A stretch of 64,000 bases of DNA from an uncultured Clostridia bacterium (GTDB lineage: Bacteria > Bacillota > Clostridia > Oscillospirales > Ruminococcaceae). How positions within the stretch are numbered: position 1 is the stretch's first letter; each line of letters opens with the position of its first letter. Positions 16,441-25,211 of the stretch are shown piece after piece. The DNA lies in assembly GCA_946567425.1 (NCBI GenBank), contig CAMNXF010000005.1:1-64000 (forward strand), written 5' to 3'. Below the pieces are notes generated by a model, which worked only from the letters and a program-made list of their open reading frames with translations, was not told the origin of the DNA and searched no databases. The position numbers were made by a program, and so were the translations under genes.

Positions 16441-17355
16441 ATGAAAATTTTAGTTACAGGCGGCACGGTGTTCGCGAGCCGCTTTACCGCCAAATATTTT
16501 GCGCAGCGCGGTCACGAGGTGTACGCGCTCAACCGCGGCAGCCGTGCGCAGTCCGAGGGCGTAACGCTCGTCAAGGCGGACAGGCATGCGCTCAGCGGCG
16601 TTCTGAAAGGGCGTTTCGACGCGGTTATCGACGTTTGCGCGTATAATGCTGTTGATATTGATGACCTGTTAGACGGTTTGGGAGAATTTGGCAGTTACAT
16701 AATGGTGAGCTCCTCGGCGGTGTACCCCGAGGCATTGCCGCAGCCGTTCCGCGAGAACCAACAGGTCGGCGCGAACGCGGTATGGGGCAAGTACGGCACG
16801 GACAAGACAGCCGCCGAGAGGGTGCTTTCGGAACGCGTTCCCAAGGCATACATACTCCGACCGCCGTATCTGTACGGGCGAATGAACAATTTGTACCGTG
16901 AAGCGTTCGTGTTTGAGTGCGCCGAGCGCGGTCTCCCGTTCTGCTTGCCGCCGAACGGAAAGCTGCAATTTTTTGACATTGAGGACTTGTGCCGTTTCAT
17001 GGAGATACTGCTTGAAAAGCGCCCCGAACGGCGCGTTTTTAACGTCGGCAATCCCGAGAGTGTCACGGTCACGGACTGGGTACGGCTTTGTTACGGCGTT
17101 CTCGGGAAAGTGCCCGAGCTTGTTCAGGTCGGCGGGGACGTTCCTCGGCGCAGTTACTTCCCGTTCTACGACTACGATTACAGGCTCGACGTGACGGAGA
17201 TGTTGCGGCTTATGCCCGAGGTGAAGCCCTTGGAGCTCGGTTTGCGGCAGTCGTATGAGTGGTTCGCCGCGAACAAGGAACAGGTCGCGCGCAAGCCGCT
17301 GTTGGAGTTCATCGAAGAAAACGGGTTGTACAAAATAGACAAAATTCAACAGTGA
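16441..17355 (+). CDS. NAD(P)-dependent epimerase/dehydratase (extended SDR)
   Basis: 304 residues. N-terminal Rossmann motif LVTGGTVFASRFTA resembles TGGxxFxG of atypical extended SDRs, followed by an Arg in LNRGSRA that favours NADP or NAD ribose binding. SSSAVYPE carries the catalytic Ser, and the YxxxK pair is at YGTDK. C-terminal half is a substrate domain with an LRPPYLYG segment. The family includes nucleotide-sugar epimerases and plastid mRNA-binding CSP41-like proteins; the substrate cannot be told. AGGGAAG before the ATG is part of the repeat-associated block. No partner genes of a sugar pathway adjoin it. Confidence 0.85.
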   Translation: MKILVTGGTVFASRFTAKYFAQRGHEVYALNRGSRAQSEGVTLVKADRHALSGVLKGRFDAVIDVCAYNAVDIDDLLDGLGEFGSYIMVSSSAVYPEALPQPFRENQQVGANAVWGKYGTDKTAAERVLSERVPKAYILRPPYLYGRMNNLYREAFVFECAERGLPFCLPPNGKLQFFDIEDLCRFMEILLEKRPERRVFNVGNPESVTVTDWVRLCYGVLGKVPELVQVGGDVPRRSYFPFYDYDYRLDVTEMLRLMPEVKPLELGLRQSYEWFAANKEQVARKPLLEFIEENGLYKIDKIQQ

Positions 17356-17401
17356 TTTTCTACTTCGAGCAATTAAAAACACGTTTTTTCACAATATGTA
17401 T

Positions 17402-17430
17402 TGTAGTTGAGCGGAAAAAGGTGTATAATT
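17402..17430 (+). promoter_or_regulatory. Promoter of typA
   Basis: TTGTAG (17402-17407), 17-bp spacer, TATAAT (17425-17430). The start codon is ~200 bases downstream, with structured element copy 4 in between. Confidence 0.65.
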
Positions 17431-17502
17431 GTGGTTGGCAAAAAATGTGTAGAAAAAGCTGCATATAAAAGACACAGCGCAAGCGGCGAAGCACGGTTGC
17501 GT

Positions 17503-17627
17503 GGGTGCAGCGGCAAAAGTCGCCGAAGCGATAAATCGCACCTGCGACGGTGACGACGAAGCGGAGGAGTTGCCGTCGGCTAGCGCGGCAAAGCCGCGCG
17601 GTGCGAGCTTTTGCTATTCAAATAAGG
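17503..17627 (+). repeat. Structured leader element, copy 4 (full form, in typA 5' leader)
   Basis: GCAAAAG (17513-17519) pairs with CTTTTGC (17608-17614). Inside: GCGAT-AA-ATCGC hairpin, stem P3 (GACGG 17546-17550 with CCGTC 17573-17577), GGCTAG (17578-17583), hairpin P4 (CGCGGC-aaa-GCCGCG, 17584-17598), CGGTGCGAGC. It ends in CAAATAAGGAG, the typA ribosome binding site, eight bases before the ATG. A promoter at 17402-17430 should place the whole element on the typA transcript. Confidence 0.85.
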
Positions 17628-17634
17628 AGATAAA

Positions 17635-19461
17635 ATGAAGAGAGAAGATTTAAGGAACATTGCGATAATAGCACACGTCGACCACGGCAAGACAACGCTG
17701 GTCGACGAAATGCTCAAACAGGGCGGAGCATTCCGCGAGAACCAAGCGGTCGCCGACCGCGTTATGGACAACAACGACCTCGAGCGGGAGCGCGGCATTA
17801 CGATACTCGCGAAGAACACTTCATGTATGTACAACGGCGTGAAAATAAATATCGTCGACACGCCCGGTCACGCGGATTTCTCGGGTGAGGTGGAGCGTAT
17901 ACTGAAAATGGTGAACGGCGTTCTGCTGCTGGTCGACAGCTTTGAAGGTACTATGCCGCAGACGCGCTTCGTACTGCAAAAGGCTCTGGAGCTCGGTCAC
18001 AAGATAATTGTCGTCGTGAACAAGACCGACCGCCCCGACGCACGCAATCACGAGGTGGTTGACGAGGTCCTGGAGCTGCTGCTCGACCTCGACGCGACCG
18101 AGGAACAGCTCGACAGCCCCGTTGTGTTCTGCTCGGGAAGGCTCGGCTGCTCGTCCTACGACCCCGACAATATGGGCACGGACTTTAAGCCGCTGTTCGA
18201 CAAGATACTGGAGCATATCGACCCGCCCGATGGCGACGGTGAGGGAGATTTGCAGCTGTTGGTTTCGTCTATTGACTACAATGACTACGTCGGCAGAATT
18301 GCCGTAGGACGTATCGAGCGCGGTTCGATAAAGCAGAACCAAGAGGTCATGGTGTGCGATTATCATGAACGCACCGCGCCGTTCAAGGCAAAGGTGGTGT
18401 CGCTGTATCAGTTCGAGGGCTTAAACAAGACCCCGTGCGAGACCGCAAGCGTGGGCGATATCGTGTGCATTTCGGGTATCGAGGGCATTACTATCGGGCA
18501 GACGATAACCGCTGTTTCCAATCCGGAGCCGCTGCCGTTCGTTAAGATCTCCGAGCCGACTGTCGAGATGACATTCTCCGTCAATTCCTCGCCGTTCGCG
18601 GGTCGCGAGGGCAAGTTTGTGACTTCGCGGCAGATACGCGAGCGCCTTATCAAGGAAACGCTGAAAGACGTTTCGCTCCGCGTTTCAGACAGCGAGACGA
18701 CCGACGCAATGAATGTAGCGGGGCGCGGCGAAATGCACCTGTCGATACTTATCGAGACCATGCGCCGCGAGGGATACGAGCTGTCGGTTTCAACGCCGAG
18801 AGTATTGTACAAGGAGATTGACGGGCAGAAGTGCGAACCCGTGGAGCGCCTTGTTATCGACGTTCCCGAGACGGCGGTCGGCTCGGTCATGGAGAAAATG
18901 GGGCAGCGCAAGGGCGAGATGATAGGAATGCACCCCGTCGGCTCGCGCACGCGGCTGGAGTACCTCATTCCGTCGCGCGGACTGTTCGGTTACAGGAGCG
19001 AGTTCATGACCGACACAAAAGGCGAGGGCGTGATGAACGCGGTGTTCGAGGGCTACAAGCCGTACTACGGCGATATTCCGCGCAGAACGGTCGGTTCGCT
19101 TGTCGCTTGGGAAACGGGCACGGCGGTCACCTACGGGCTGTTCAACGCGCAGGAGCGCGGCACGCTGTTTATCGACGCGGGCGTTCCCGTGTACGAGGGA
19201 ATGATCGTCGGCGTTTCGCCGAAGGCGGGCGATATCGTGGTCAACGTCTGCAAGAAAAAGCACCTCACGAACACGCGCGCAAGCGGCTCGGACGATGCAC
19301 TGAAGCTTATTCCCTATAAGCAGATGAGCCTTGAGGAGAGCTTGGAGTTTATTCAGGACGATGAGCTTGTCGAGGTCACGCCGAAGAATATCCGTATCAG
19401 AAAAACAATTCTTGAGCGTGATCTCAGACTTAAAGCCGAGGCTAAACAGAAAAAGATTTGA
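17635..19461 (+). CDS. typA: Ribosome-associated GTPase TypA/BipA
   Basis: 608 residues, normal TypA length. Translation-factor GTPase with G1 [10 protein letters not shown]2/G3 region [11 protein letters not shown] and DTPGHADF, and G4 NKTDR, followed by the EF-Tu-like domain II, EF-G-like domains III and V ([13 protein letters not shown]) and the TypA-specific C-terminal domain. TypA binds the 70S ribosome and aids 50S assembly and growth under stress such as cold. The start at 17635 follows AAGGAG. The 5' leader contains a structured repeat element, which may influence its expression. Confidence 0.96.
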   Translation: MKREDLRNIAIIAHVDHGKTTLVDEMLKQGGAFRENQAVADRVMDNNDLERERGITILAKNTSCMYNGVKINIVDTPGHADFSGEVERILKMVNGVLLLVDSFEGTMPQTRFVLQKALELGHKIIVVVNKTDRPDARNHEVVDEVLELLLDLDATEEQLDSPVVFCSGRLGCSSYDPDNMGTDFKPLFDKILEHIDPPDGDGEGDLQLLVSSIDYNDYVGRIAVGRIERGSIKQNQEVMVCDYHERTAPFKAKVVSLYQFEGLNKTPCETASVGDIVCISGIEGITIGQTITAVSNPEPLPFVKISEPTVEMTFSVNSSPFAGREGKFVTSRQIRERLIKETLKDVSLRVSDSETTDAMNVAGRGEMHLSILIETMRREGYELSVSTPRVLYKEIDGQKCEPVERLVIDVPETAVGSVMEKMGQRKGEMIGMHPVGSRTRLEYLIPSRGLFGYRSEFMTDTKGEGVMNAVFEGYKPYYGDIPRRTVGSLVAWETGTAVTYGLFNAQERGTLFIDAGVPVYEGMIVGVSPKAGDIVVNVCKKKHLTNTRASGSDDALKLIPYKQMSLEESLEFIQDDELVEVTPKNIRIRKTILERDLRLKAEAKQKKI

Positions 19462-19472
19462 CGGAGAAAGTT

Positions 19473-19979
19473 ATGATAACTCTGCACGTTCCGGAATACA
19501 ACGAGCTTCGGTATCGTCAAAGGCTGCTCGCCGACCCCGATACCATGAGCTATAACAAGGGGTACGGCAGTGAAAACGGTTGTATCGATTTTCCCGAGGA
19601 GAAGTGGCAGTCGTGGTACAGTTTATGGACGGCGGAAACGTCTGAAAGATTTTACGCGTATATCGTACTCGACGGTGAGTTTATCGGCGAGGTAAATCTT
19701 TATAAAAACCGCGATAAAAATTTGTATGGCTGCTGTTATGAAATGGGTATCGTTATCGAGAACCGTTACCGCGGAAAAGGTTACGCGACGAAAGCGCTTG
19801 ATCTGTTGCTCGAAACTGCATTTGAAGAGCTTGGCGCGGCGCGAGTTCACAATGAGTTTGAGAGCTTTCGCACCGCTGCCCTCCGTTTGCACTTAAACGC
19901 CGGCTTTTCGGTCGACGCAGAGGAAGGGGGTATCGTTCGGCTTTCACTTACGGCGGCGCGATACCGTCAAAAACAATAG
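19473..19979 (+). CDS. GNAT-family acetyltransferase (RimJ/RimL-like)
   Basis: 168 residues. Acetyl-CoA loop NRYRGKGYATKALDLLL (~residues 90-106) and a C-terminal RLHLNAGF segment place it with RimJ/RimL-type N-acetyltransferases. I chose ATG at 19473, six bases after GGAG; an in-frame TTG at 19458 overlaps the typA stop. It is probably co-transcribed with typA and ends before a hairpin terminator. Substrate unknown. Confidence 0.85.
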   Translation: MITLHVPEYNELRYRQRLLADPDTMSYNKGYGSENGCIDFPEEKWQSWYSLWTAETSERFYAYIVLDGEFIGEVNLYKNRDKNLYGCCYEMGIVIENRYRGKGYATKALDLLLETAFEELGAARVHNEFESFRTAALRLHLNAGFSVDAEEGGIVRLSLTAARYRQKQ

Positions 19980-19983
19980 TATG

Positions 19984-20010
19984 AACGCACACGGCTGTTC
20001 GTGTGCGTTT
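19984..20010 (+). terminator. Hairpin terminator after the acetyltransferase
   Basis: Perfect 10-bp stem (19984-19993 with 20000-20009), 6-nt loop, short TTTT run. The T-tract is short and the next gene follows within 20 bases, so read-through is likely. Confidence 0.65.
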
Positions 20011-20030
20011 TAAACAGGGAGATGATTAGT

Positions 20031-21404
20031 TTGGCTAAGGATATGACAAAGGACATGACCAAGGGCGCGGTCGCGCCTATATTGCTGAAATTCTCACTTC
20101 CTCTGCTGGTGAGCGTTATCTTCCAGCAGATGTACAACATCGCCGACAGCATGATAGCAGGGCGGCTCATCAACAACGACGCGCTCTCGGCTATCGGCGC
20201 GTCCTACCCGATAACGATGATTTTTCTCGCGATAGGCACGGGCATGAACATCGGTTGTTCGGTCATGATATCGACATTTTTCGGCGCAAAGGACTTAAAA
20301 CAGATGAAAACCGCCGTCTACACCTCGCTCATCTCAACGGGCGTGCTGGCGGTGGTGCTGACGGCCGTCGGATATTTCACAAGCGGATTGTTTCTGAAAA
20401 TTCTCGGCACGGACGACAGCATTTTCGCCGACTCGCAGACCTACCTCAACATCTATGTTTTCGGGCTGCTGTTCCTGTTCATCTACAACATCTGCACGGG
20501 GATATTCACTGCGCTCGGCGACAGCAAAACGCCGCTCTACTTCCTGATAGGCTCGTCAATCGGCAACATCGGAATGGATCTGTTGTTCGTGGCGGTGTTC
20601 AAAATGGGCGTTGCGGGCACGGCTTGGGCAACGTTCATCTGTCAGGGCGTTTGCTCGGTGCTTGCGTTTATCGTGCTGATACGCCGCATTTCGCGTATTC
20701 AAAGCGAAAAATTCCGTCTGTTCGAGTGGAGAATGCTCGGCAAGATAGCAACGCTGTCCGTTCCCAGCATTTTACAGCAGAGCTTTGTTTCGGTCGGACA
20801 GTTATTCATACAAAGTCTCGTCAACGACTGCGGCACAGATGTTGTGGCTGGCTACGCGTCGGCGATAAAGCTGAACACGTTCGCGATAACCTGTTTCTCG
20901 ACGGTTGGCACCTCGGTATCCAACTTCACTGCCCAGAACATTGGCGGCAAGGAGTTCGGCAGAGTGCGCAAAGGCTTTCGTGTGGGTGCGGCGGCAGCGG
21001 TCGTAATCGCTGCGGCGTTCGCGGTATGCTATGTGGTGTTCTCGAAGAACCTTATCTACCTGTTCATGGACAGCACAAACGCCGATACTTCGTCGGCTGC
21101 GGCGGCGGGACAGGAGTTCCTGATGACCGTCGCGCCGTTCTACCTTGCGGTCACAGTCAAGCTTGTCGCGGACGGCGTACTGCGCGGCGGCAGACGAATG
21201 GCGGCGTTTATGGTGACGACGTTCAGCGACCTGATACTCCGCGTGGCGTTTGCGTTTATCTTGAAGCCGACGTTCGGCGCAAAGGGGATATGGCTGTCGT
21301 GGCCTGTCGGGTGGACGACAGCGGCGGTCATCTCGCTTGCGATGTATCTTGTCTACATACGGAAGCTGTGCCCGATCACATACAAAAAGAGCAACCAACA
21401 GTAG
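20031..21404 (+). CDS. MATE-family multidrug/Na+ efflux transporter
   Basis: 457 residues with about 12 hydrophobic segments arranged as two six-helix halves, the MATE layout. The N-terminus FSLPLLVSVIFQQMYNIADSMIAGR and ISTLFGA-like FFGAKD loop are typical of the NorM/DinF superfamily. It would export cationic compounds with Na+ or H+. TTG at 20031 is chosen as start because AGGGAG lies nine bases before it; ATG at 20022 has no spacing, and a GTG at 20001 is inside the terminator hairpin. Its stop codon abuts structured element copy 5. Confidence 0.9.
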   Translation: MAKDMTKDMTKGAVAPILLKFSLPLLVSVIFQQMYNIADSMIAGRLINNDALSAIGASYPITMIFLAIGTGMNIGCSVMISTFFGAKDLKQMKTAVYTSLISTGVLAVVLTAVGYFTSGLFLKILGTDDSIFADSQTYLNIYVFGLLFLFIYNICTGIFTALGDSKTPLYFLIGSSIGNIGMDLLFVAVFKMGVAGTAWATFICQGVCSVLAFIVLIRRISRIQSEKFRLFEWRMLGKIATLSVPSILQQSFVSVGQLFIQSLVNDCGTDVVAGYASAIKLNTFAITCFSTVGTSVSNFTAQNIGGKEFGRVRKGFRVGAAAAVVIAAAFAVCYVVFSKNLIYLFMDSTNADTSSAAAAGQEFLMTVAPFYLAVTVKLVADGVLRGGRRMAAFMVTTFSDLILRVAFAFILKPTFGAKGIWLSWPVGWTTAAVISLAMYLVYIRKLCPITYKKSNQQ

Positions 21405-21540
21405 GTGCAGCCAAGCGGAGCGCAAGCGAGTGATATTGCAGACTTGGAGCGGAGGGAGCAAAGCGACCGAAGCGGAAAGTATGCGATATCACTCGGCTAG
21501 GGCGGCGAAAGCCGTCCGGTGCGCGGAGCGTTTTTAAATA
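21405..21540 (+). repeat. Structured leader element, copy 5 (divergent)
   Basis: Begins immediately after the MATE stop codon. Stem P3 is GAGTGATATTGC (21428-21439) with GCGATATCACTC (21483-21494), 12 bp with one G-U. Then GGCTAG (21495-21500), hairpin P4 (GGCGGC-gaaa-GCCGTC, 21501-21516) and CGGTGCG (21517-21523). The 3' tail is altered (CGGAGCGTTTTTAAATAAA), and the GCAAAAG closing strand is missing. Tandem GTCGACA/AGGGAAGAA units follow, leading to the RluA-type gene. Confidence 0.8.
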
Positions 21541-21547
21541 AACAGCC

Positions 21548-21637
21548 AATCGTCGACATTTAGGGAAGAAAAATCTTTGTCGACAAGCAGGGAAGAAAGC
21601 CAAAAGCCGAGAGCGACAAACAGGGGTGAAAATCTTT
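21548..21637 (+). repeat. Tandem ribosome-binding-site-like units before the RluA-type gene
   Basis: Three degenerate ~30-bp units: GTCGACATTTAGGGAAGAA (from ~21551), GTCGACAAGCAGGGAAGAA (21579-21597) and GCGACAAACAGGGGTGAA (21613-21630). Units 1 and 3 are both followed by AAAATCTTT. Only the third is correctly placed before the ATG at 21638. A single similar unit (GTCGACATACAGGGAAGAA, ~16416-16434) follows structured element copy 3, so this block appears to travel with the repeat. Confidence 0.7.
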
Positions 21638-22588
21638 ATGACCGAAATAACGATACAAAAAAACGACGCGGGGCAGCGCGCCGACCGCTTTCTCGCGAAA
21701 GCGTACCCGAACCTGAAAACGCCGCTCGTATGCAAGCTCATGCGCAAGAAGCGGATAAAGCTGAACGGTGCGAGGGTCGAGCCGAACGCGGTACTGAAAG
21801 AGGGCGATGTGTTCCGCTTTTATTTGAGCGACGAGCTGCTCTCAAGGACGGGAGAAACGGACTTCCGCGATATTTCCTCGGAAATAAACGTTGTCTACGA
21901 GGACGAAAATATTCTGCTGGTGAATAAGCCGTGCGGTCTGGTCGTTCACGAGGATAATGAGAACACCGCCGACACGCTGATAAACCGCGTGCTGAGCTAT
22001 CTGTACGGCAGGGGAGAGTTTGACCCCGACCGCGAGAACAGCTTCACGCCCGCGCTCGTGAACCGTATCGACCGCAATACGAGCGGTATCGTCATCGCTG
22101 CCAAGAACGCCGAGAGCCTGCGCGTGCTCAACCAAAAGGTGCGCGACAGGGAAGTGCAGAAGCTGTATCTCTGCGCCGTGAGGGGCACTCCCGAACCGAA
22201 ATCGGCGACGCTCACGGCGTATCTGCGCAAGCTCCCCGAGGAAAACAGGGTGCTCATCTCGGACAATCCGCGCTCCGAGTACCTCACGATAAAGACGAAA
22301 TACCGCGTTCTCGAAAGCAAGGGAGAACTGTCACTCGTCGAGGTCGACTTGCTGACGGGACGCACCCATCAGATACGCGCCCATTTTGCGCATATCGGAC
22401 ACCCGCTGCTCGGCGACGGCAAGTACGGCGAGAACACGTTCAACAAGCGGTTTGGCGCGAAATTTCAGGCGCTCTGCTCGTACAAGCTGAAATTCACGTT
22501 CACCACCGACGCGGGCTGTCTGGAGTATCTCAACGGTCGGGAGTTCTCCGTCGGGGAAAAACTTTGGTTCACGGAGCTGTTCAAGTGA
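21638..22588 (+). CDS. RluA-family pseudouridine synthase
   Basis: 316 residues. An S4-like RNA-binding segment (~residues 12-70, RADRFLAKAYPNL, MRKKRIKLNG) precedes the catalytic domain with the RluA motif HE-type loop NRIDRNTSGIVIAAK, where the Asp is the catalytic nucleophile, and TGRTHQIRAHFAHIGHPLLGD, the standard RluA signature. It isomerises uridines in rRNA or tRNA. ATG at 21638 is preferred over GTG at 21626 since AGGGGTGA is then eight bases away. Which position it modifies cannot be told (RluC/RluD/YjbO-like). Confidence 0.92.
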   Translation: MTEITIQKNDAGQRADRFLAKAYPNLKTPLVCKLMRKKRIKLNGARVEPNAVLKEGDVFRFYLSDELLSRTGETDFRDISSEINVVYEDENILLVNKPCGLVVHEDNENTADTLINRVLSYLYGRGEFDPDRENSFTPALVNRIDRNTSGIVIAAKNAESLRVLNQKVRDREVQKLYLCAVRGTPEPKSATLTAYLRKLPEENRVLISDNPRSEYLTIKTKYRVLESKGELSLVEVDLLTGRTHQIRAHFAHIGHPLLGDGKYGENTFNKRFGAKFQALCSYKLKFTFTTDAGCLEYLNGREFSVGEKLWFTELFK

Positions 22589-22718
22589 CAAAATATTGTA
22601 GATAAATAAGGCATACAGCCATATATAAAGTGGCATAACGGCGCGCCGTTTGTTAAAAATGCACAAAATCAACAACCGAAAATTTACACGTTTCCGTTGG
22701 AAAATTCGGCAAAATCAC

Positions 22719-22747
22719 TTGATAAAATTGTTAAAATTTAGTATAAT
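22719..22747 (+). promoter_or_regulatory. Promoter of gapA
   Basis: TTGATA (22719-22724), 17-bp spacer, TATAAT (22742-22747). A palindrome CGCGGTTTACCGCG (22769-22782) in the leader could be an operator or mRNA-stabilising hairpin. A second palindrome AACGGCGCGCCGTT (22637-22650), followed by T's, may be a weak terminator for the preceding gene. Confidence 0.75.
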
Positions 22748-22814
22748 ATTACTTGATAGGTAATATCACGCGGTTTACCGCGAAAAAATTATAACTTTCA
22801 GGAGGATGATTCCA

Positions 22815-23849
22815 ATGGCAGTTAAAGTTGCAATCAATGGTTTCGGAAGAATAGGACGCCTTGCGTTCAGACAGATGTTCGGCGCTGAGGGCTACGAGGT
22901 AGTGGCTATCAACGATCTGACGAAGCCCTCTATGCTGGCTAACCTTTTAAAGTATGACACCGCGCAGAAGGGTTACTGCGGCGTTATCGGCGAGAACCTT
23001 CACACGGTTTCCGCTGACGATGAGGCTAACACGATTACAGTAGACGGCAAGACCCTCAAGATATACGCTGAAAAGGACGCTAAGGATTGTCCTTGGGGCG
23101 ATCTCGGTGTTGATGTAGTTCTCGAGTGCACGGGCTTCTACTGCTCCAAGGAGAAGAGCATGGCGCACATCAACGCAGGCGCTAAGAAGGTCGTTATTTC
23201 AGCTCCCGCGGGCAACGACCTCAAGACTATTGTATTTTCCGTAAACGAGGGTACTCTCACCAAGGACGACCAGATCATTTCCGCTGCGTCGTGCACGACC
23301 AACTGTCTCGCTCCCATGGCTAAGGCTCTCAACGACTACGCTCCTATCCAGAGCGGTATCATGAGTACTATCCACGCTTACACGGGCGACCAGATGATCC
23401 TCGACGGTCCTCACAGAAAGGGCGACCTCAGACGTGCGAGAGCGGGAGCTGCCAACATCGTTCCCAACTCCACGGGTGCTGCAAAGGCTATCGGTCTCGT
23501 TATCCCCGAGCTGAACGGCAAGCTCATCGGTTCCGCACAGCGCGTTCCCGTTCCCACCGGCTCGACAACTATCCTTACCGCTGTCGTTAAGGGTGCTGAC
23601 GTTACCAAGGACGGCATCAACGCTGCTATGAAGGCAGCTGCTTCCGAGAGTTTCGGCTACAACGAGGATCAGATCGTTTCCTCTGACGTTATCGGTATGA
23701 GATACGGTTCGCTGTTTGACGCTACTCAGACCATGGTTTCCAAGGTTGCTGACGATCTCTACGAGGTTCAGGTTGTTTCGTGGTATGACAACGAGAACTC
23801 CTACACCTCTCAGATGGTTAGAACCATTAAGTACTTCGCAGAGCTTTAA
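22815..23849 (+). CDS. gapA: Type I glyceraldehyde-3-phosphate dehydrogenase
   Basis: 344 residues. It oxidises glyceraldehyde-3-phosphate to 1,3-bisphosphoglycerate with NAD+ in glycolysis. N-terminal [14 protein letters not shown] dinucleotide fold, catalytic C160 in [12 protein letters not shown] with its His partner downstream, and the C-terminal WYDNENSY signature. ATG at 22815 follows AGGAGG; the ATG nine bases upstream overlaps that site. Codon use is shifted toward a restricted set (AAG, GCT, GTT) compared with its neighbours, as expected for a very highly expressed gene. It has its own promoter and terminator. Confidence 0.97.
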   Translation: MAVKVAINGFGRIGRLAFRQMFGAEGYEVVAINDLTKPSMLANLLKYDTAQKGYCGVIGENLHTVSADDEANTITVDGKTLKIYAEKDAKDCPWGDLGVDVVLECTGFYCSKEKSMAHINAGAKKVVISAPAGNDLKTIVFSVNEGTLTKDDQIISAASCTTNCLAPMAKALNDYAPIQSGIMSTIHAYTGDQMILDGPHRKGDLRRARAGAANIVPNSTGAAKAIGLVIPELNGKLIGSAQRVPVPTGSTTILTAVVKGADVTKDGINAAMKAAASESFGYNEDQIVSSDVIGMRYGSLFDATQTMVSKVADDLYEVQVVSWYDNENSYTSQMVRTIKYFAEL

Positions 23850-23872
23850 TAGGCTGCGAATGGAATAACAAT

Positions 23873-23901
23873 AAAGGCTGCGTTTCGACGTAGCCTTTTT
23901 A
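23873..23901 (+). terminator. Terminator of gapA
   Basis: Stem AAAGGCT(G)CG with CG(T)AGCCTTT (23873-23881 with 23889-23898), followed by TTT. Confidence 0.85.
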
Positions 23902-23962
23902 TTTGACAGGGATTTTTCGGGGTCGTTTCTCGTGAGGATCATACACGAATGTCGATTTTGTG

Positions 23963-23991
23963 TTGACATTTTTTAGCATATATGATATAAT
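23963..23991 (+). promoter_or_regulatory. Promoter of the aldo/keto reductase gene
   Basis: TTGACA (23963-23968), 17-bp spacer, TATAAT (23986-23991): a full consensus match, 34 bases before the ATG. Confidence 0.8.
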
Positions 23992-24024
23992 TATTAAAAC
24001 AAATTATACGAAAGGAGTTTAAGC

Positions 24025-25056
24025 ATGAAAACGATAACATTGGGCAGCACGGGGATAATCACGCCGCAGAACGCTTTTGGGGCGCTGCCCGTTCAGAGAG
24101 CGGACAAGCATACGGCGGTAAAGCTGCTGCAAAGAGCCTACGAGGGCGGCATTACGTTCTTCGACACGGCGCGGGCGTACTCCGACAGCGAAGAGAAGAT
24201 CGGCGCGGCGTTCTCCGACGTGCGCAAAAACATCTTCATCGCGACAAAAACCATGGCTCGCGATACCGAACAGATGAAATCGCAGCTCGAAACCTCGCTG
24301 AAAACGCTTAAAACCGACTACATAGACATTTATCAGTTCCACTGCGCAGGACAGTGCTTCCGACCCGACGACGGCACGGGAATGTATGAGCTAATGGAGG
24401 ACTTCAAGCGGCAGGGAATGATACGGCACATCGGCATAACGGCGCACAAAATAGGTGTTGCCGAGGAGTGCGTTGAATCAGGGCTGTATGAAACGCTCCA
24501 GTTTCCGTTCAGCTATCTGTCGTCGGAGCGTGAGCTTTCGCTTGCCGACAAGTGCCGCGAAAAGAATATGGGCTTTATCGCGATGAAGGCTCTTGCGGGC
24601 GGTATGATAACGAATTCGAGGGTTGCCTGCGCGTTTATCGGGCAATACGATAACGTTCTGCCGATATGGGGTATTCAGCGCGAGAGCGAGCTTGAAGAGT
24701 GGCTCGCGTTCATGAACGAAACTCCCGAAATGACCGATGAGATACGCGCGGAGATCGAGCGCGACAAACAGCAGCTCGGCGGTAATTTCTGCCGCGGCTG
24801 CGGCTACTGTATGCCGTGCCCTATGGGCATACAGATCAACAATTGCGCGAGAATGTCGCTTATGCTGCGCCGCGCCCCGTCCGACAACTGGCTCTCGGAG
24901 GAATGGCGGAACAATATGAAGCAGATCGAAAGCTGCGTAAACTGCGGACAGTGCAAATCCAAGTGCCCCTACGAGCTGGACACTCCCGCGCTGCTTAAAG
25001 AAAACTATGCGGATTACGTCAAGGTGCTTGCGGGCGAAGTCGATGTGAGAGGTTAA
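24025..25056 (+). CDS. Aldo/keto reductase with C-terminal ferredoxin-like 4Fe-4S domain
   Basis: 343 residues. Residues ~1-250 form the aldo/keto reductase TIM barrel: FDTARAYSDSEEKIG (Asp and Tyr of the catalytic tetrad), ATKTM (Lys), and YIDIYQFHC (His region). Residues ~255-335 hold two cysteine clusters, CRGCGYCMPCPMGI and CVNCGQCKSKCPYEL, for two [4Fe-4S] clusters. This architecture is common in anaerobic Clostridia, where ferredoxin-like electron transfer probably replaces or supplements NADPH. Substrate unknown. Monocistronic with a full-consensus promoter; ATG follows AAAGGAG. Confidence 0.92.
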   Translation: MKTITLGSTGIITPQNAFGALPVQRADKHTAVKLLQRAYEGGITFFDTARAYSDSEEKIGAAFSDVRKNIFIATKTMARDTEQMKSQLETSLKTLKTDYIDIYQFHCAGQCFRPDDGTGMYELMEDFKRQGMIRHIGITAHKIGVAEECVESGLYETLQFPFSYLSSERELSLADKCREKNMGFIAMKALAGGMITNSRVACAFIGQYDNVLPIWGIQRESELEEWLAFMNETPEMTDEIRAEIERDKQQLGGNFCRGCGYCMPCPMGIQINNCARMSLMLRRAPSDNWLSEEWRNNMKQIESCVNCGQCKSKCPYELDTPALLKENYADYVKVLAGEVDVRG

Positions 25057-25111
25057 AGTTGATTATGCACAATTCGGTTCGGATTGCGCGTAATTTTTTT
25101 GATAATACATA

Positions 25112-25140
25112 TTGCTTTTTTCGGGTATTTGTGGTATTAT
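25112..25140 (+). promoter_or_regulatory. Probable promoter and leader hairpin of carB
   Basis: TTGCTT (25112-25117), 17-bp spacer, TATTAT (25135-25140). A hairpin follows in the leader: GGATAA (25152-25157) with TTATCC (25174-25179), enclosing TCGAgtgTCGA. No T-tract follows it, so it is not a clear attenuator. Confidence 0.55.
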
Positions 25141-25211
25141 TATATAGAATAGGATAAAAATCGAGTGTCGAGATTATCCCATATAATACCAAATAAGGGA
25201 GTAAACAGGAA

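Noticed and set aside
20255-21433. 392-codon plus-strand frame inside the MATE transporter gene
   Set aside because: It overlaps the MATE coding sequence in another frame, has no membrane segments or start signal, and its composition is that of an out-of-frame translation.
5527-21540. Self-cleaving ribozyme (hammerhead, HDV-like, twister) identity of the structured elements
   Set aside because: I could not find the conserved catalytic cores (for example CUGAUGA plus GAAA of the hammerhead), and the invariant GRCTAG/CGGTGCG pair does not match a class I know.
22637-22650. Palindrome AACGGCGCGCCGTT as a clear terminator
   Set aside because: Only a short stem with a 4-nt loop and an interrupted T-run; kept as a note under the gapA promoter.
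25141-25211. Pyrimidine attenuator (PyrR-type) in the carB leader
   Set aside because: The hairpin GGATAA/TTATCC has no T-tract and no alternative anti-terminator partner that I can see.
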